The notes: generated from the sequence alone by a model not told the origin. Shown: positions 1 to 11,725, numbered from the stretch's first letter. The stretch is DNA of 64,000 nt from Syngnathus acus (GCF_901709675.1 NC_051098.1:13171918-13235917), one strand, 5' to 3'. Numbers and translations are program-made.

Positions 1-2814
1 CTCGAAAAGGCGACGTAGTGAGGATGGACTCGGCAAATATTACGATAGTTTGGTCAAGTGTTGAAGAGACGGCATTTGACCTTTATTCACACGAAACAAT
101 GCCAGGAATTTAAAAACTGAAAAATAGATTGGGGCTCCGGGCTCTGGTTGCGCAATCCCGGTTCCATACAATGTTTGATCCAGATGTCTGTAAACTTGAC
201 TATGACCCAAAAAAAAAATGATCGAATGTGCAAGGCATCAAAAATGACAGCCTAATGTTGTCGTTCAACGTGTCGCAACGTTAAAGGGTAGTCGAGGCCG
301 GCTCGGGTTTCGGTCCACTTTTCTCTGGAAAATCGATGGCAATCAAACTCTGGCCTCCATGTTTGCCAATGTAAGTTCTTGCCTCTCAGTCCATCATTTT
401 ACTGTCAGAGAAGTAATAACCTTTGACAGCCGAGTGAGTTGTGTTGAGTTGTGTTGCTCCAGCCGCCCGCGGGAGGTGAATACACTGTAAAACGTGACAT
501 TTGCCAGAAAGATTTTAGCCACCGTTTGACCTGATCAATTCCTCCGGAGCCAATCTGGAAATATGGTTTTATCCCAGCTACACAACCAAGTTTTTGTGAT
601 TTTTGGATTCCGCAACCATTTCGGGTTGACTAGCATGGGAAATCAATACAACTGTCGGTATGGTACGGTGATGTAATCCATCAGGCGTTTTTGGAAGAAT
701 GGTGGTTGGTGATTGGTCCAGGTGGTTACTGAGTGTTTGCTGATGAGTTGGAAAAAGTAGCAGAAGAATTGAAAAGTTGGAGTGACGGGTCCTGAAAATC
801 TAAATTAGTTGTGTATTTGTGCTTTGACGCTTTCACCCGATTGATCTGCCTAACATGAACGCTCCCTCTGTTTTGCCCTTCAAAATTAATTCTTTGCTAA
901 GCTTTTGTGCATTTTTTTATTTTAATTCTCAAATGCAAAGAGTTGTTGTGAGATTCATTTGAAGTCTGTTTGTGGTTTTGTCGCCGAAACCTTTTCAGAG
1001 CGGGGATCGTCGTTTTCGTAGATGTAGAGATGTGTGACGAATATTCGTAAGTTTTCTTTTTCCACTCTTATCGTCTCTTTTTTTGATGCATGGTTGTTGT
1101 TGTTTTTTTGTGTAATTTGACCACTTTTTTTCCCCTCAGTGCCCCGCCCCCTCTCTAGTGTTGTTTGAAATATTCTAGAAAATGTATTTTATTTTTTATT
1201 TATTCATGAGACAATGGCTTTTTTTTTTTTTCATTTTCTAGAAAATTTACTTTGCCAAAATATTTAAGTAAACAAACATGTCGCATTCATGAGACAATGG
1301 TTTTTTTTTTTTGGTCAGCTTGACAAATTTCCAAGTTTTCATTACACGTGGTGCCAATTGGCATCAAAAATATTACATGCATGCAATTTTAAATTCAATT
1401 AATTCCAAAGGCCAAACAACAACAAAACACGTTCCCGTCAGACTTAAACGAATGGCGCTGGTCTCCTCTGAGTAATGAGCTGCCGCGGCTCCGAATCTCC
1501 CAAATCGGACTCACACAAATTCCCTTCTAATGGAAAACGAGTGTTTCCATGCTGTGTGTGTTTGATTTGCCAGTCACACAAATGTAAAAACGGCGGGGGA
1601 CCATCGTCGCATTTCTGAAATCATTCCAGAATTTTTTACAAGTGCCGCCAGCGACCGCAAACTTGATTTGTTTAGTCAACTTTGTTCATTTTCCTTGTTC
1701 ATTTTTATGCCCTTCATTACCCATTAATGGCTCCCTTGGTAGGCCCGCCCACTCCCTCCGTGTCCGACCAATCAGCTCCTTCCCGTCCAGAGTCTCTCCC
1801 ACCTGTCTCATTTCTTCAGTCTTGTTTCTTTTCTTGTTGTGTCAAATGTTTTGCTTAGCATTTGTAATTAATTAAAAGAGACGAGGGTGGTGGGGGTGTG
1901 CGTATTTGCTCATATGAGGGACACTTATTAGATTTATAGCATTGTTTTTGTTCACTTGAAACTTCCCATCATGAATTCAGTTTTTCCCCTTCTCACTACA
2001 GACCACGGAATGCCAAAAACATGATTGTAAACAAATGGGCCACCAAAATAATCGCCACATTGTGGCTTTTATTTGCGTAAGTGAGCACTGTAACATGATG
2101 AATTGCAGAATCTTTTTCCGATTATTTCTTTTTCCCCTGCCATTGCTGGAGCGCATTTGTGTAACTTCCTGTGTTTTTATTTCAGCCGCGCAATACAGGC
2201 AGGACAAAGTCTCATCTACAGCAGAACTGTCCCATTACCTTTGAGTAGACTTGTTTTCACATTACATTGCTGTTTTCCATCCGGTATGACCTCGGGCTTA
2301 CTGCTTCATAATAACTGATCCCCGTGCTGAGGAAGAATCAAGTCTTGCTCCGGTGTGGAATTGCAACCGCATTCCTCTGGTGCCAAACAAAAATGGAGGC
2401 CTAATAAATCTTCCGGGCAGGTGAACGGAGATGCGCCCAGAGACGGAAAAAAATGTTATTTTAACAGTCGAGAGTGTGTGTATGTGTGTGTGAGACACTG
2501 ACAAATACACTGCTCACAAAAATGTTCGCCATATTCTGCTTTGGGGTGAAAGTTCAGGATGACCCAGTGTCCATCCTGAAATTTCAGAACGGCCCAAACT
2601 TTTGGCGAGTTTGGGAGTTATCGTGTAGTTTATTTCTATGTGCTTTTGAGTTTTGTTTCTTTACTTTAGTCTTGATGAGTTATCGAAACGGCTTTGTTGG
2701 CTTTTAGTGGTTGCATCACATCCAGGATGGCTTTCCATCTCGTTTGCCGACTTGTCGTGGTAACATGCCCCGCCCCCTCCCGCCTGACAACCCCTCTTCT
2801 CCTCCCCTCGACAG
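1..2814 (+). other. Intron (or introns) of the first gene, 5' end outside the window
   Basis: This stretch precedes a strong terminal coding exon and ends in a good acceptor (CTCCCCTCGACAG, ending 2814), so it is read as intronic sequence of the same plus-strand gene. It is AT-rich with several T runs and no long coding frame with vertebrate-like codon use. Two short segments are flanked by plausible splice sites: 999-1046 (acceptor CCTTTTCAG, donor GTAAGT) and 2002-2076 (acceptor TTCTCACTACAG, donor GTAAGTGAG). I cannot tell whether either is used. About 2510-2600 is a decayed dispersed repeat listed separately. Nothing else recognisable is seen. Confidence 0.5.
2494..2610. repeat. Decayed dispersed repeat, copy 1
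   Basis: Contains GCTCACAAAAATGTTCGCCA followed by TTTGGGGTGAAAGTTCAGGA and a short reverse echo TCCTGAAATTTC. A second copy with the same GGGGTGAAA.TTCAGGATGA core lies near 23290. The combination resembles ends of teleost Tc1-like transposons, but that assignment is from memory and not tested. No transposase frame is present. Confidence 0.45.
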
Positions 2815-3051
2815 GACTCCGGGAACCATCCGGCAGAGCCGTTGAACCCGACCGAATACATGAGCCACCAGCGTGACCTGGACCTGCAGCCCGAGTGTCA
2901 GCCGGCCGCCCCCCCGAGCCACCCGCCCATCAGCTTCCTGCCGCAGCACGCCTACGCCCAGCCGCCCTCCAACGAGCCCATGTACTCCAACACCGGTTTC
3001 TCGGCCACCGCCGGCCCACGAGCACAATTCCCTAAGGAGCAATCCGTGTGA
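2815..3051 (+). CDS. 3'-terminal coding exon of an unidentified gene (proline-rich C-terminus)
   Basis: After a polypyrimidine tract and CAG acceptor, the exon opens in phase 0 with residues DSGNHPAEPLNPTEYMSHQR and runs 78 codons to a TGA ending at 3051. Coding status rests on the strong bias for G or C at third positions (AAC, CCG, CTG, CAG, GCC, TCC runs), which stops abruptly at the stop codon where the DNA becomes AT-rich, and on the correctly placed acceptor. The tail is rich in Pro, Gln, Ser and Ala, with tyrosines in short contexts such as PTEYM and PMYSN, and ends FPKEQSV. It looks like a disordered cytoplasmic or C-terminal tail. No domain, transmembrane segment or zinc finger is visible. 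I do not recognise the family; a membrane receptor or adhesion protein tail and a transcription factor C-terminus are both possible. All upstream exons are outside the window or too short to identify. Confidence 0.7.
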   Translation, partial: DSGNHPAEPLNPTEYMSHQRDLDLQPECQPAAPPSHPPISFLPQHAYAQPPSNEPMYSNTGFSATAGPRAQFPKEQSV

Positions 3052-5000
3052 ACCCCCCAAACAGCAAAACCACCTCAGACCCCCACCCGCCCCCACCGGT
3101 TTCCAGCTTTGCGTCGTTTTCTACTGTGTTAAAAAAAAAAGGAAAAAAAAGTATTTTTTCTTGGCACTTTGCTAGTTTGTTGTCACTTTTTCCCTAACCG
3201 CCATTACTTACTCCCCCCTTCGTCTGCCAATCAAATTTCTTGCTTGCTCTCCCCTCTAATACACTGCAAAAATGGGTCTGAAAAAAAAGAGACAAACAGA
3301 CATTAAATAAAGAATATATTAGTATGTTAATGAAAGTTATTTGCCAGTGCATTAGGAACATTGATTCTGTAAAAAGGAAAAATGCAAAGTCTCTTAAAAA
3401 AAAATGCCATCAATGTCTCAGTAGCTCTGCACTAATAAATAAAATATCTTAGTTTGAGCTAAACTTTTTGCAGTGTATAGTGAGCATAAGTTTTCCTTGG
3501 TGAAAAGTTCCGCGAAAACCTTCCGACCGCCGCAGGACCGTTACGTGATGGTGAACCTTCTCGTCGTTTTGACCTTTTGGCTTGTTAAGGGTGAACGTTA
3601 GCACGTATAGTTATGAGGAAACACACATAATTAAATTAAAAAATAAAACAAGGGCTTGCGATACGAGAGTATGCTTTCGTATTTCTCTAGTTCCATCCGC
3701 GCAAGGCATTCTTTGTTTTTTGTAAATACATATTTTCTAGTCGTAGTTGCCAAAGACATATACAGTAACTCCATTTTTTTTTTTCAACGCGAGATATACA
3801 ATCACTGATTGGCTACATGTGCTATTTTCACAGCTCATGAGGGTCGTTTTATTTGTTTCGATGATAAAAAGGCTTCGCAAGTCACCAATCGATGCATTCT
3901 TGTTTTAAGCTAGCAGACAAGAACAACATCCAGGTGTTCCGTGCGTTCTTGTTTTAGTCGTACTTTTAATTAGGATAGGACGACGGCTACGACATTTCAC
4001 AAGGACGGACAACACTGCCGGTTGAGGAACAGCTAATGACTTTGAAATTGTTTTGCTAGTTAGGAACATAATTAGCATTAGCTTTGGGAGTATAATTGGG
4101 CTAAAACGTCATCTCGCTATCTTTGAAATTCAACAACAATTTGAAAGGCAAATTAGCGACATGTACCAGATGTCAGTCAAGTTTGTGACTATTTTTACTT
4201 TTATTTCCTGACAAAACCTGCGACTGTACAGAAGCACTTAGCGTCACTTGTTGTGACGCTACATTGGAAACCATACATAAGCTAATAAATACATCACAAA
4301 CAAAACACATGAACTCTCGACATGGCAAATTTTCAGCGTTTTTTTGCTTTTATTTCCTGTTTTTTTGCTCGCTCCTTTTTTTTGCCATATCGGATGTATA
4401 CGAAAAAAATATATATTTGTGTTTGTGCTGATGTGATAAAAAAAAAAAGTGTTGAAAGTGATTTTTCTTTAAGTGGGTGTTCCTAAAAGAGCGAGTATGA
4501 ATTCCTGCTGAGGAGCTTGTTAGCGTACCACCGAAACACATTGTTGTCTTCTATTTGTGACACAATTATTATAGCATTGATGATGATTATGTATGTATAT
4601 GTAAGTATAAGGGTTAAGTCTGCTTCAAGTGGCATTTATTTGTTTGTCAAAGTGTCAAAACTTTAGTTTTCTTGTCACGTTCAGTGCTCAAAACCTTTTG
4701 ACTGCACTTCCCGTTGTGTGTATTTTTTTTTTGTAAGACTGTAACTTTTATTTTTCTAAATATGTATATTTATTTTTAGACCTGACACACCTTCCTCTTA
4801 CTCTGTATTTTTTTTTTTTTGCATTTATGCAAGGGTAGCACCCAAGTAGCATCTTACTGGAATGATGACGTCATGTGAAGTTAAAAAGAAAAAAAAGGAT
4901 CTGTTTTTCTTATTTTATTATCATGTTTGCTGTAAATATTAACAATGTATCTGATGTGTGTAAAAAAAAATACTAAAGTCATGCAGTTTAAAATTAAACC
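3052..5000 (+). other. Probable 3' UTR of the first gene
   Basis: Directly after the stop codon the sequence becomes AT-rich with long T and A runs and frequent TGTAAATA/ATTTATTTTTA elements, typical of long vertebrate 3' UTRs. AATAAA-like signals occur from about 3305 onward (ATTAAATAAAG), and further TGTAAATATTAAC-type sequence lies near 4930. The true cleavage site cannot be read from sequence, so the end given is a guess. A short inverted-repeat element is embedded at 3261-3476. No open frame with coding composition is present. Confidence 0.35.
3260..3477. mobile_element. Non-autonomous inverted-repeat transposon (MITE-like) in the 3' UTR
   Basis: The left end reads TACACTGCAAAAA and the right end TTTTTGCAGTGTA, a 13-bp perfect inverted repeat about 215 bp apart. 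The interior is AT-rich and non-coding. The TA at both outer edges could be a TA target duplication, which would suggest a Tc1/mariner-type mechanism, although fish hAT-type MITEs with similar CACTGCAAAAA ends also exist; no 8-bp hAT target duplication is visible. It lies in the probable 3' UTR of the first gene. Confidence 0.65.
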
Positions 5001-6317
5001 TCACAAATTACCCTATGTTTTTTTTGGCGCTTGTGATTTTTCATTTTGGGAACACTTTTTGCAAAAAAAAAAAAAAACCGCGTCAAATCCAGTCCTCGTG
5101 TTTATGTTGACAGTTTTTTTTTTTTAATGATTTTAATGTTTTGTGTTTTAGTGTGGCAACTTGTCACACGGGTTCTTGAACACATTCTGTTAAGATCTCT
5201 TGATGATGAATTGACATGTTCAATTATTTGGAGGATTTTCTGGGCCCATGTTCAAATTGGCTTGGTGCAAATGGACAACAAGCAGTATGTAAGGGCTAAG
5301 TAGGTAATTGGGAGAAAATGGAAGCAGAGAGCAAACGGAGTGGCGCAAATGGAACAAATTCCCTATGGTGCTGCTTCTGTTCTCTTCTCGAGAGAAGCAA
5401 GCTTCCGTGCTTCCATGCATCAAGCCCACGGCGACACGTTTTGGTCCTTAATGGCGAATTGCCGGCAGCGGATACGCCCGGCCGGCTTCAGCTCACGTTT
5501 ATTGATGTTGTGAGTTTGCGTTTTGCAGAACAATTCATACTGTTGTGTCCCTGCTTGGCTGGGGGGAAGAGGGATTTGGGCTGGGTATTGATTAGGTGTA
5601 CTTTGCCCAGCTCCAGAAAGTCAATATAGGCCAAAGATAGTGTCACATTTCATTTAGATTTAAAGTCTTTTTTTTATATAGAAGGAAAAACTTTTGCTGT
5701 CTTTTTAAAAAAATAACAGTCAGAGTTTGGGGGAAATTCTCGTTTTTATATATTTGTTTTTAATTACAAAAAATATATATATCTTTTTTTTAATTCCAGA
5801 ATGGTGCTAATGAATTCTACTGTTCATATTGTTAGTGTGTGAGAAGCACAGTGTGTCAAGGTCACACCACCATCAGACTCCAGAGTTTGGCCGAGGTGAT
5901 TCCCGCTGACAACTGAGCTTTAGGGGCTGCAGAGGAAAAAGAAGAAGATGATGAGAAAGTCATTTTGGAGCAAAGCAGAAGAATGAGCCAGCGTCTCTGC
6001 GGAGCCACGATAAGCCTGCGGGATGCTGCCAGCAGCCTTGGAAACAACAAGCTGACTCCATCAACGTCCTGCGCGTGATTCACCTGCAACACACAAAACT
6101 CACAAAAACACTCACACACAAAAATACAGTCAACGTGACGCTGCCGAGTTGGTGCCAGGTTACGCAAACTTGATTAGTGTCATTCATTTGTTCGTTCTTT
6201 CGTTCACGCCAGGATGTCATGTACCAATCAATCTATCCTTCTATCTGCCGTCATCTTGCATCCATCCGTCCACAGTTATTACGTCCGTACATGTTGGATA
6301 TTCTTCTCTTCCTCTGT

Positions 6318-6381
6318 CATCCATCCATCCATCCATCCATCCATCCATCCATCCATCCATCCATCCATCCATCCATCCATC
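6318..6381. repeat. (ATCC)n tetranucleotide microsatellite
   Basis: About 15 uninterrupted copies of CATC/ATCC. The three forward frames through it read as runs of HPSI-type residues, which explains the apparent open frames here; they are not genes. Confidence 0.95.
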
Positions 6382-7860
6382 TGATGTGAGTGCTCTTGTG
6401 TGAGAGTTAAAAAAGTCGATTGAATTTGACTCATAAAAGTGCCGAGCGACTCATTAAAATGAAAGAAGGCGGTATCATTACTCTTTCACTTTGACTTCAC
6501 ACTGCGGCTCAAAGTTTGAACACTATTCAGTCGGATTGTGTGCCGTCCCAATCAATAATTTACTAAGGAGCAAACTCAAGAAACTATCGTGATTGCCGTA
6601 AGTAACAAAAGTACCTTAGGTCCTTGCAAACGTCAATAACACAACTTGTGTGCGCCAGTGTAACGGTTTACGGTGATATTGCTGCTATGCACACGTTGGC
6701 CTCTTTGGGGCAGTATGGGGCATGCATGCAGGTAACACGTCGAGTATACAAAAAAAAAAAAAAAAGAAAACACCAACGAAGAAGACATTACCGACTTTGG
6801 CGCGAAGAGAAATTACATGACAAAAAAACGTACAAGGAAGTCGTCGGTTGTCAAGTACTCAAAAGTACTATTGCTGTTGAGTAGAATAAATTTGAACAGA
6901 ATCGCAGCGGCGATGAAATATGAAATTAAAAATAAACAGGGACACCGAGCGAGGAAAAAAGCTTCTGAACGTAGTCAGGTAAGTGAAATGACCTCAACCG
7001 ACTGCCATTAATTGAGCACGGTTGAAATATTGTACTTTCAATGGCGAGGGACTGAAACATAAAAATGTTGGTGTGTTAAAGATTTGTTTGTCAGCATTTA
7101 TTTGACGATATGTGTTGTATTTAAAAGTACAACGTGAGTGTAATTGTTTTTGTTGTGTTCTTAATTTTACTGATAGCCTTAGGATATTTGTCCACTCGTG
7201 TTGATGAGAATATGAAAAACTTCTATCGATATTAACTTACATCAGCTAATTCAGTCGTAATTTACATTTTATGAAAAAGGCTCAAATGACTGCCATTAAC
7301 CGATTTAAAATGCTTTTTTGTCGTTGTTGTCCTGATGAGGTCAAAAGTGGCTTTCTGTGCTTTTTTGAAGGCTTTGTTTCTGCCCCCAGGGTGTGTTCAT
7401 TTGAATGGAGGCAACCAGGAGGCCTTGGGAGAGTTCATTTGACATTTCCATAATGCCAGGCCCGTTGTGAGCTTCCTCTGGTTCTGCTCCAGGTAGGCTC
7501 CTGCCCTAATTCACGCTTCTCGTTACCACCATCACCATCCACACACTTTTAAAATATGCACATGCCTGCACATTAGCAGATAATTTATGGAAGTAAGCGG
7601 TGGTGTTATTTATCACTGAGGCAATGCAGACTTTTTATGACTTGTGCGTGTTTTATTGATTAATGCGGCGTGAACATGTCGCCACTTCCATATAGGAGGC
7701 AGGTGCAAATAACAGGCTGACATCTATTTTGAGTCATGTTGACATTCATGTCATCTGTTGTACAGCTGTGGAGCACATTGACACTATTTTTAAAAGCACT
7801 TTTATAAAAGTAGTTATAGAATTGAAATCTGTTGTGAATGAAATGAAAAATCAACAGAGA

Positions 7861-7937
7861 AAAGGTAAGTGCACGGAGAGCAAAGGTAAGTGCACGGAGA
7901 GCAAAGGTAAGTGCACGGAGAGCAAAGGTAAGTGCTG
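7861..7937. repeat. 21-bp minisatellite with embedded GGTAAGTG
   Basis: Three perfect head-to-tail copies of a 21-bp unit beginning AAAGGTAAGTGCACGG, followed by a partial fourth that diverges after GGTAAGTGC. Because the unit length is a multiple of three, both strands stay open through it (GKCTESK repeated on plus, ALTFALR on minus). Each copy carries a near-consensus 5' splice donor (AAAG/GTAAGTG). There is no flanking evidence that this is coding. Confidence 0.9.
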
Positions 7938-9814
7938 GGGTGAATGCAAGGGAAAAAGTCAAAAACAAATGACTCATTTCAAAATTATATTGAAAAAGTA
8001 GTAAAGAATGCAAAATGAAAATAAGTTTATTTACTAGATAAAATAAATCTACCACACACTACAATTAAAATTCTGTTATCAAATACTTTACTTGGATGAT
8101 TAAAGGCTCATTTTAAAAAAGAATAATCATATTGAGAAAAACTAATACAAGTTTTAAAATCAATTGCATGCAACACAATTAAAACAAAAACATCCATATA
8201 GATACAAATTCACCAAATAACTTTTGAAATTGATTCTAAATTGAATAGACACCACCAAAGTCATTATTATTATTATATATGTAATTATGAAATATTATTA
8301 TTAAAATATGATTTTCTTCCCCATTTTAATAAAAATATTCAATATTAAAATTGAAATACCATAGTGACTAATGTCTCGTGTCTACGAGGAAAATACTTCA
8401 CAGCTCTTCGGCGCTACAATGATAAAGACCATCTATCGCTCGTGCTCTTTCTTACGAGGCCATACATTTAATTCCTAAACACACTGTATGCATTTATTTT
8501 TATTTACTGCCACCTCCACGATGCTAACTCACGGCCACGTCCGCCAGAGCCGTGATTAATTTTTTAGCGTTCCGCACGCTTTCTGCTGAATAACCCGTGT
8601 CGTATTTTAGTAAAAGGGGCACTCGCCCGCACACATATATCCCGAATCAATATTTCACGGCCATTAATAATTCTGTTTGTTTCCCCGCGGCCTACTGGCC
8701 ACCTCGATGGAGGCGACACGACGGGCTGCATGTCAACTACGGTGCACCGGTACAGCTGAATCGCAAATATCAGGAGGGTGGCGCGACCACCCGGCCGCTC
8801 TTAGGACAAATGAATTCAATTTGGGTTCACTCCCCAGTCACATACTGTAACGGCATCAACTATCAAATATTTCATCTGCTACCTTTTTACATATTGGCCA
8901 GTTGAAGTTTTTTTGTTGGGGGGATGCTGCATTGGAAACTTCGATTTACATTGACAGCAACGCAACCTAATGTCTTAAACCTTATAAGGAAAGCAAAATA
9001 ACTAGAAATAGTCATCAAAACAGTGTTTAGCTCCAGTAAATAATCTTCATCCTCATCCTCGTCCAAATAATAGCAAAATAAATGTGATCCCTGCAATGCC
9101 CAGCATATCAGCTCTTAAATATGAAGGCAGGCAGTCAGCCAGCCAGCAGCAGCTTGAAGTCGCACACATTCCAATCATTTGTTAGGGGTAATTGCGTATT
9201 GCAAGCGCATATGTTTTTTATTCTGATCCACCACTGGTTCCCTCAATTTTGACTAAAATAGAAAGAGCATGAGTAAATATGAAGATTAGATGGGTAATAA
9301 GCTGCAATGCCGCTTCATTCATTTGCCCGTGTTTATTATGTGTTATTATTTTCACAGTTAGTCTTGTTATTTTGTTTTACTATGCAACATTAAAAAAAAT
9401 GTCTACATAGTCCACAATGAATTTATGTATGCTTGGTGTTGCTGCTGTTAGTCATACTATGGACAAATTATGTCAAATGGGAAATTAATTATTTATTTAG
9501 CTTGCTAGCGAGATAGTTAGCTAGCTGCATATGATGCTGCCACAAACTACGAATACAATATTAATGATACGAATACATATTCCTTTTTTAATGTAATTAT
9601 TAATAATAATGAAAAATCCCAGGGTAATGTTACCATCTCTTAAAGTGCCATATGTTGGAGTATGACTTCAGTAAATTGTTCTTCTCAGAAAGAATACAAA
9701 ACAAAACTGAACTGTCCTTGGTCCTGAACGCAGCCTCCACTCTCTATTGGATTTCATATACGGCTGTTTTAATGAAGAACACACTCGCACAGGCATGCAC
9801 ACAACAACCGAATG

Positions 9815-9985
9815 TCATTTGATAAAAAAGTTAATGGATCCGGTGCCTCTTGTTTTAAATTGACTTCTTTATTCATTGAAATTAGCGCCAGCTGCATCTC
9901 CAATTACACATTGTTTGCTTACAGTTATTCAAGCGCACATGTAAATATTTGCATATCTACTCAAGATAATATGGATGTGTGCAAC
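9815..9985. promoter_or_regulatory. Candidate conserved non-coding element
   Basis: A mixed-composition block without repeats, with ATTGAAATTAGCGCC, CTCCAATTACACATTG and ATGTAAATATTTGCATATC (an octamer-like ATTTGCAT next to a forkhead-like TAAATATTT). Such motif clustering in gene-poor DNA is typical of vertebrate developmental enhancers. Conservation itself cannot be seen from one sequence, so this is a hypothesis. Confidence 0.25.
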
Positions 9986-10974
9986 TGCTAGCAGGTTTTT
10001 AATGCAATTAAACAAACGTAGTAGGCCCTTAAGTGACCAAGTGTGTGAAGACCGGTAAACGATAAATGATACTAACATAGAAAGAAAAAAAATCACAAGT
10101 CTCGAATATTTGGACTTGACTTTTTCTATGTATACAAAAAGATCCTACTCAAATCATCTTTCCCCTTTGATAAGGATGGAAAAAATAATTCATTGTATTT
10201 ATAATAGGAGGCGATTAAATGGTGAATTTCACTGTTTGCGAGCTGGCTGGGACCCAATTCCCCATGTGAAGCGGAATCCATTGTATAGTTTAAAAAAAAT
10301 AAAATAAAAAATCCAATTTTTAAGCACAGTGTTAACAAACATTCTGAGCAAACTGTCAACATTCTCTCTGACTTTCGTCACGTGGTGCCGGCCTGATTTT
10401 TCCAGGCCAGTTGCCTATCAAAATATCCTCTGTGTCTAATCTGCATCCAGTATTTGCCCGCCACTAAAGAGGCGCGGGGGCGCAGCTGGGAATGTTTAAC
10501 CTGACGTTCTGGTCCAATTGTTATGCTCCGCTCCCGGTTTTCTCAGCTGTGTTTGGAGAAGAGAGATGAGCGTGGACATGCACCGTGTAGCTGCGGGCAC
10601 TCATTTGCATTTTACTGCGGGGGAAACAAATCCTTTTTGTAATGGAGTCACCCTGTCTTTTTTATTTATTTTTTGCATGAAGGAATGAAGGATAAAATGC
10701 ATGCCATGCGTTAGAGGTTCTCAAAGTGAGAAAAAAATGTCAAGGACCCTCTCATAATGCAAATGTCAACCAATATGTGCACCCCCTAAATGCCAGTGGG
10801 ATTGGAAAGTGTTTTCCGGACAGTCCGTCTGAGATGTGCGTGTGTCACGATTAAAGTGATGCCATTTTCAAAGATGGCAAAAATATGGTGGTTTTGTGCT
10901 CATTTGCAAAATTACCAGCACCCAGCAGAACATTTGCGCGACACGTCATTCCCAATTTGTTCCAGTCACATTTT

Positions 10975-11045
10975 TAACAGGCTGGCATGGTGGGTAAGTG
11001 TTTAGCACAGCTGCCTCGTGGCTCTCAGGTCTGGGTTCAGATTTG
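10975..11045 (+). repeat. Decayed SINE-like fragment
   Basis: Reads GGCTGGCATGGTGGGTAAGT, then GTTTAGCACAGCTGCC and GGGTTCAGAT. This resembles a degraded copy of a common teleost repeat with the phrase 'gg..agc.gtggttagcac...gggttcgatt'. Boundaries are uncertain and there are no clear target duplications. Confidence 0.35.
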
Positions 11046-11261
11046 CTAGCAACATAGCAGCCGCGGCTACACCGTCTTGTTTACAGTAGATTGAAGTGAG
11101 GCCACATTCCAATCTTGCCAGTAGTTTTGAATTTATTTATTTATTCCCTCCCAAAGCTAAGAAAGGGTGGAGTATTTGGTTTATCATGTCGGTTTTATTC
11201 TCACATGTACGTTGGTATGCATTCTTATATAATTATATGATGTAATTTATTGCAAATTATT

Positions 11262-11320
11262 TTGCCGAACCCCAAGCTACAGCTTGCGGCACCCCAGTTT
11301 AAGAACTGCTGATTTATGCT
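11262..11320. repeat. Dispersed repeat, AAGCTACAGCTTG family, copy 1
   Basis: Shares CAAGCTACAGCTTGCGG and a following CCCCAGTTT.AGAAC phrase with a copy 1.07 kb downstream at 12335-12412. Short and degenerate; no coding content. Confidence 0.5.
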
Positions 11321-11540
11321 GCATATAAAGCGGCATGTGACACTGCACAGAGTCTCTGCTTCTTCCCGAGATTCATTCCTGAAGGGCGCATTTGCCCACA
11401 GGAGACTTTGCCACTGCAGTGGTGCGGATTTACTGCATAGAGATGGATGAGCGTCGGAATTGAGGATTGTTCCTGCTGCGCTCGGAGGAAAGCAAAAAGC
11501 AACCAGGGAGGGAGGATTTTTCTTGATTCTGCTTCCTGTC

Positions 11541-11725
11541 AAAGGAAGGAAGGGAGAAAGGAGAGAGTAGCAAGGGAGGAAATAAGGGAACAGGGATGGT
11601 ATGAAATGAAAGGAAGGAAGGAAGGGAGGAAGGAAGAATTACACATGGAAGGATGGAAGTACAAAGAAGGATGACAGGTAGGTAGAATGGGAGGAAAAAG
11701 GAATGGAAGAAAAGGAAGAAGAAGT
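11541..11725 (+). repeat. Polypurine tract (GGAA/GGAAGG-rich)
   Basis: About 180 bp almost free of pyrimidines on the plus strand, with GGAAGGAAGG and GGAGGAAGGAAG runs and weak AAGG periodicity. It accounts for the charged reading frames here, which are not genes. Such tracts can form triplex DNA. Confidence 0.8.

Larger units (their letters stand above)
5001..9800. other. Intergenic stretch, no defensible gene
   Basis: AT-rich DNA with short A and T runs, a tetranucleotide microsatellite near 6350 and a 21-bp minisatellite near 7890 (both listed). On the minus strand 5862-5926 has a good acceptor and a short frame to a stop, but no partner exon was found. The GC-richer piece 8690-8830 carries no recognisable protein. 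I see no RNA gene. Confidence 0.4.

Noticed and set aside
5375-5402. TCTCGAGA palindrome within a longer imperfect inverted repeat
   Set aside because: Short, imperfect beyond the 8-bp core, and without context suggesting a site.
6149-6403. Open frames with repeated HPSI residues
   Set aside because: They are translations of the (ATCC)n microsatellite.
7660-8055. Both-strand open frames over 7660-8055
   Set aside because: Openness comes from the 21-bp repeat unit, a multiple of three; no domain on either strand.
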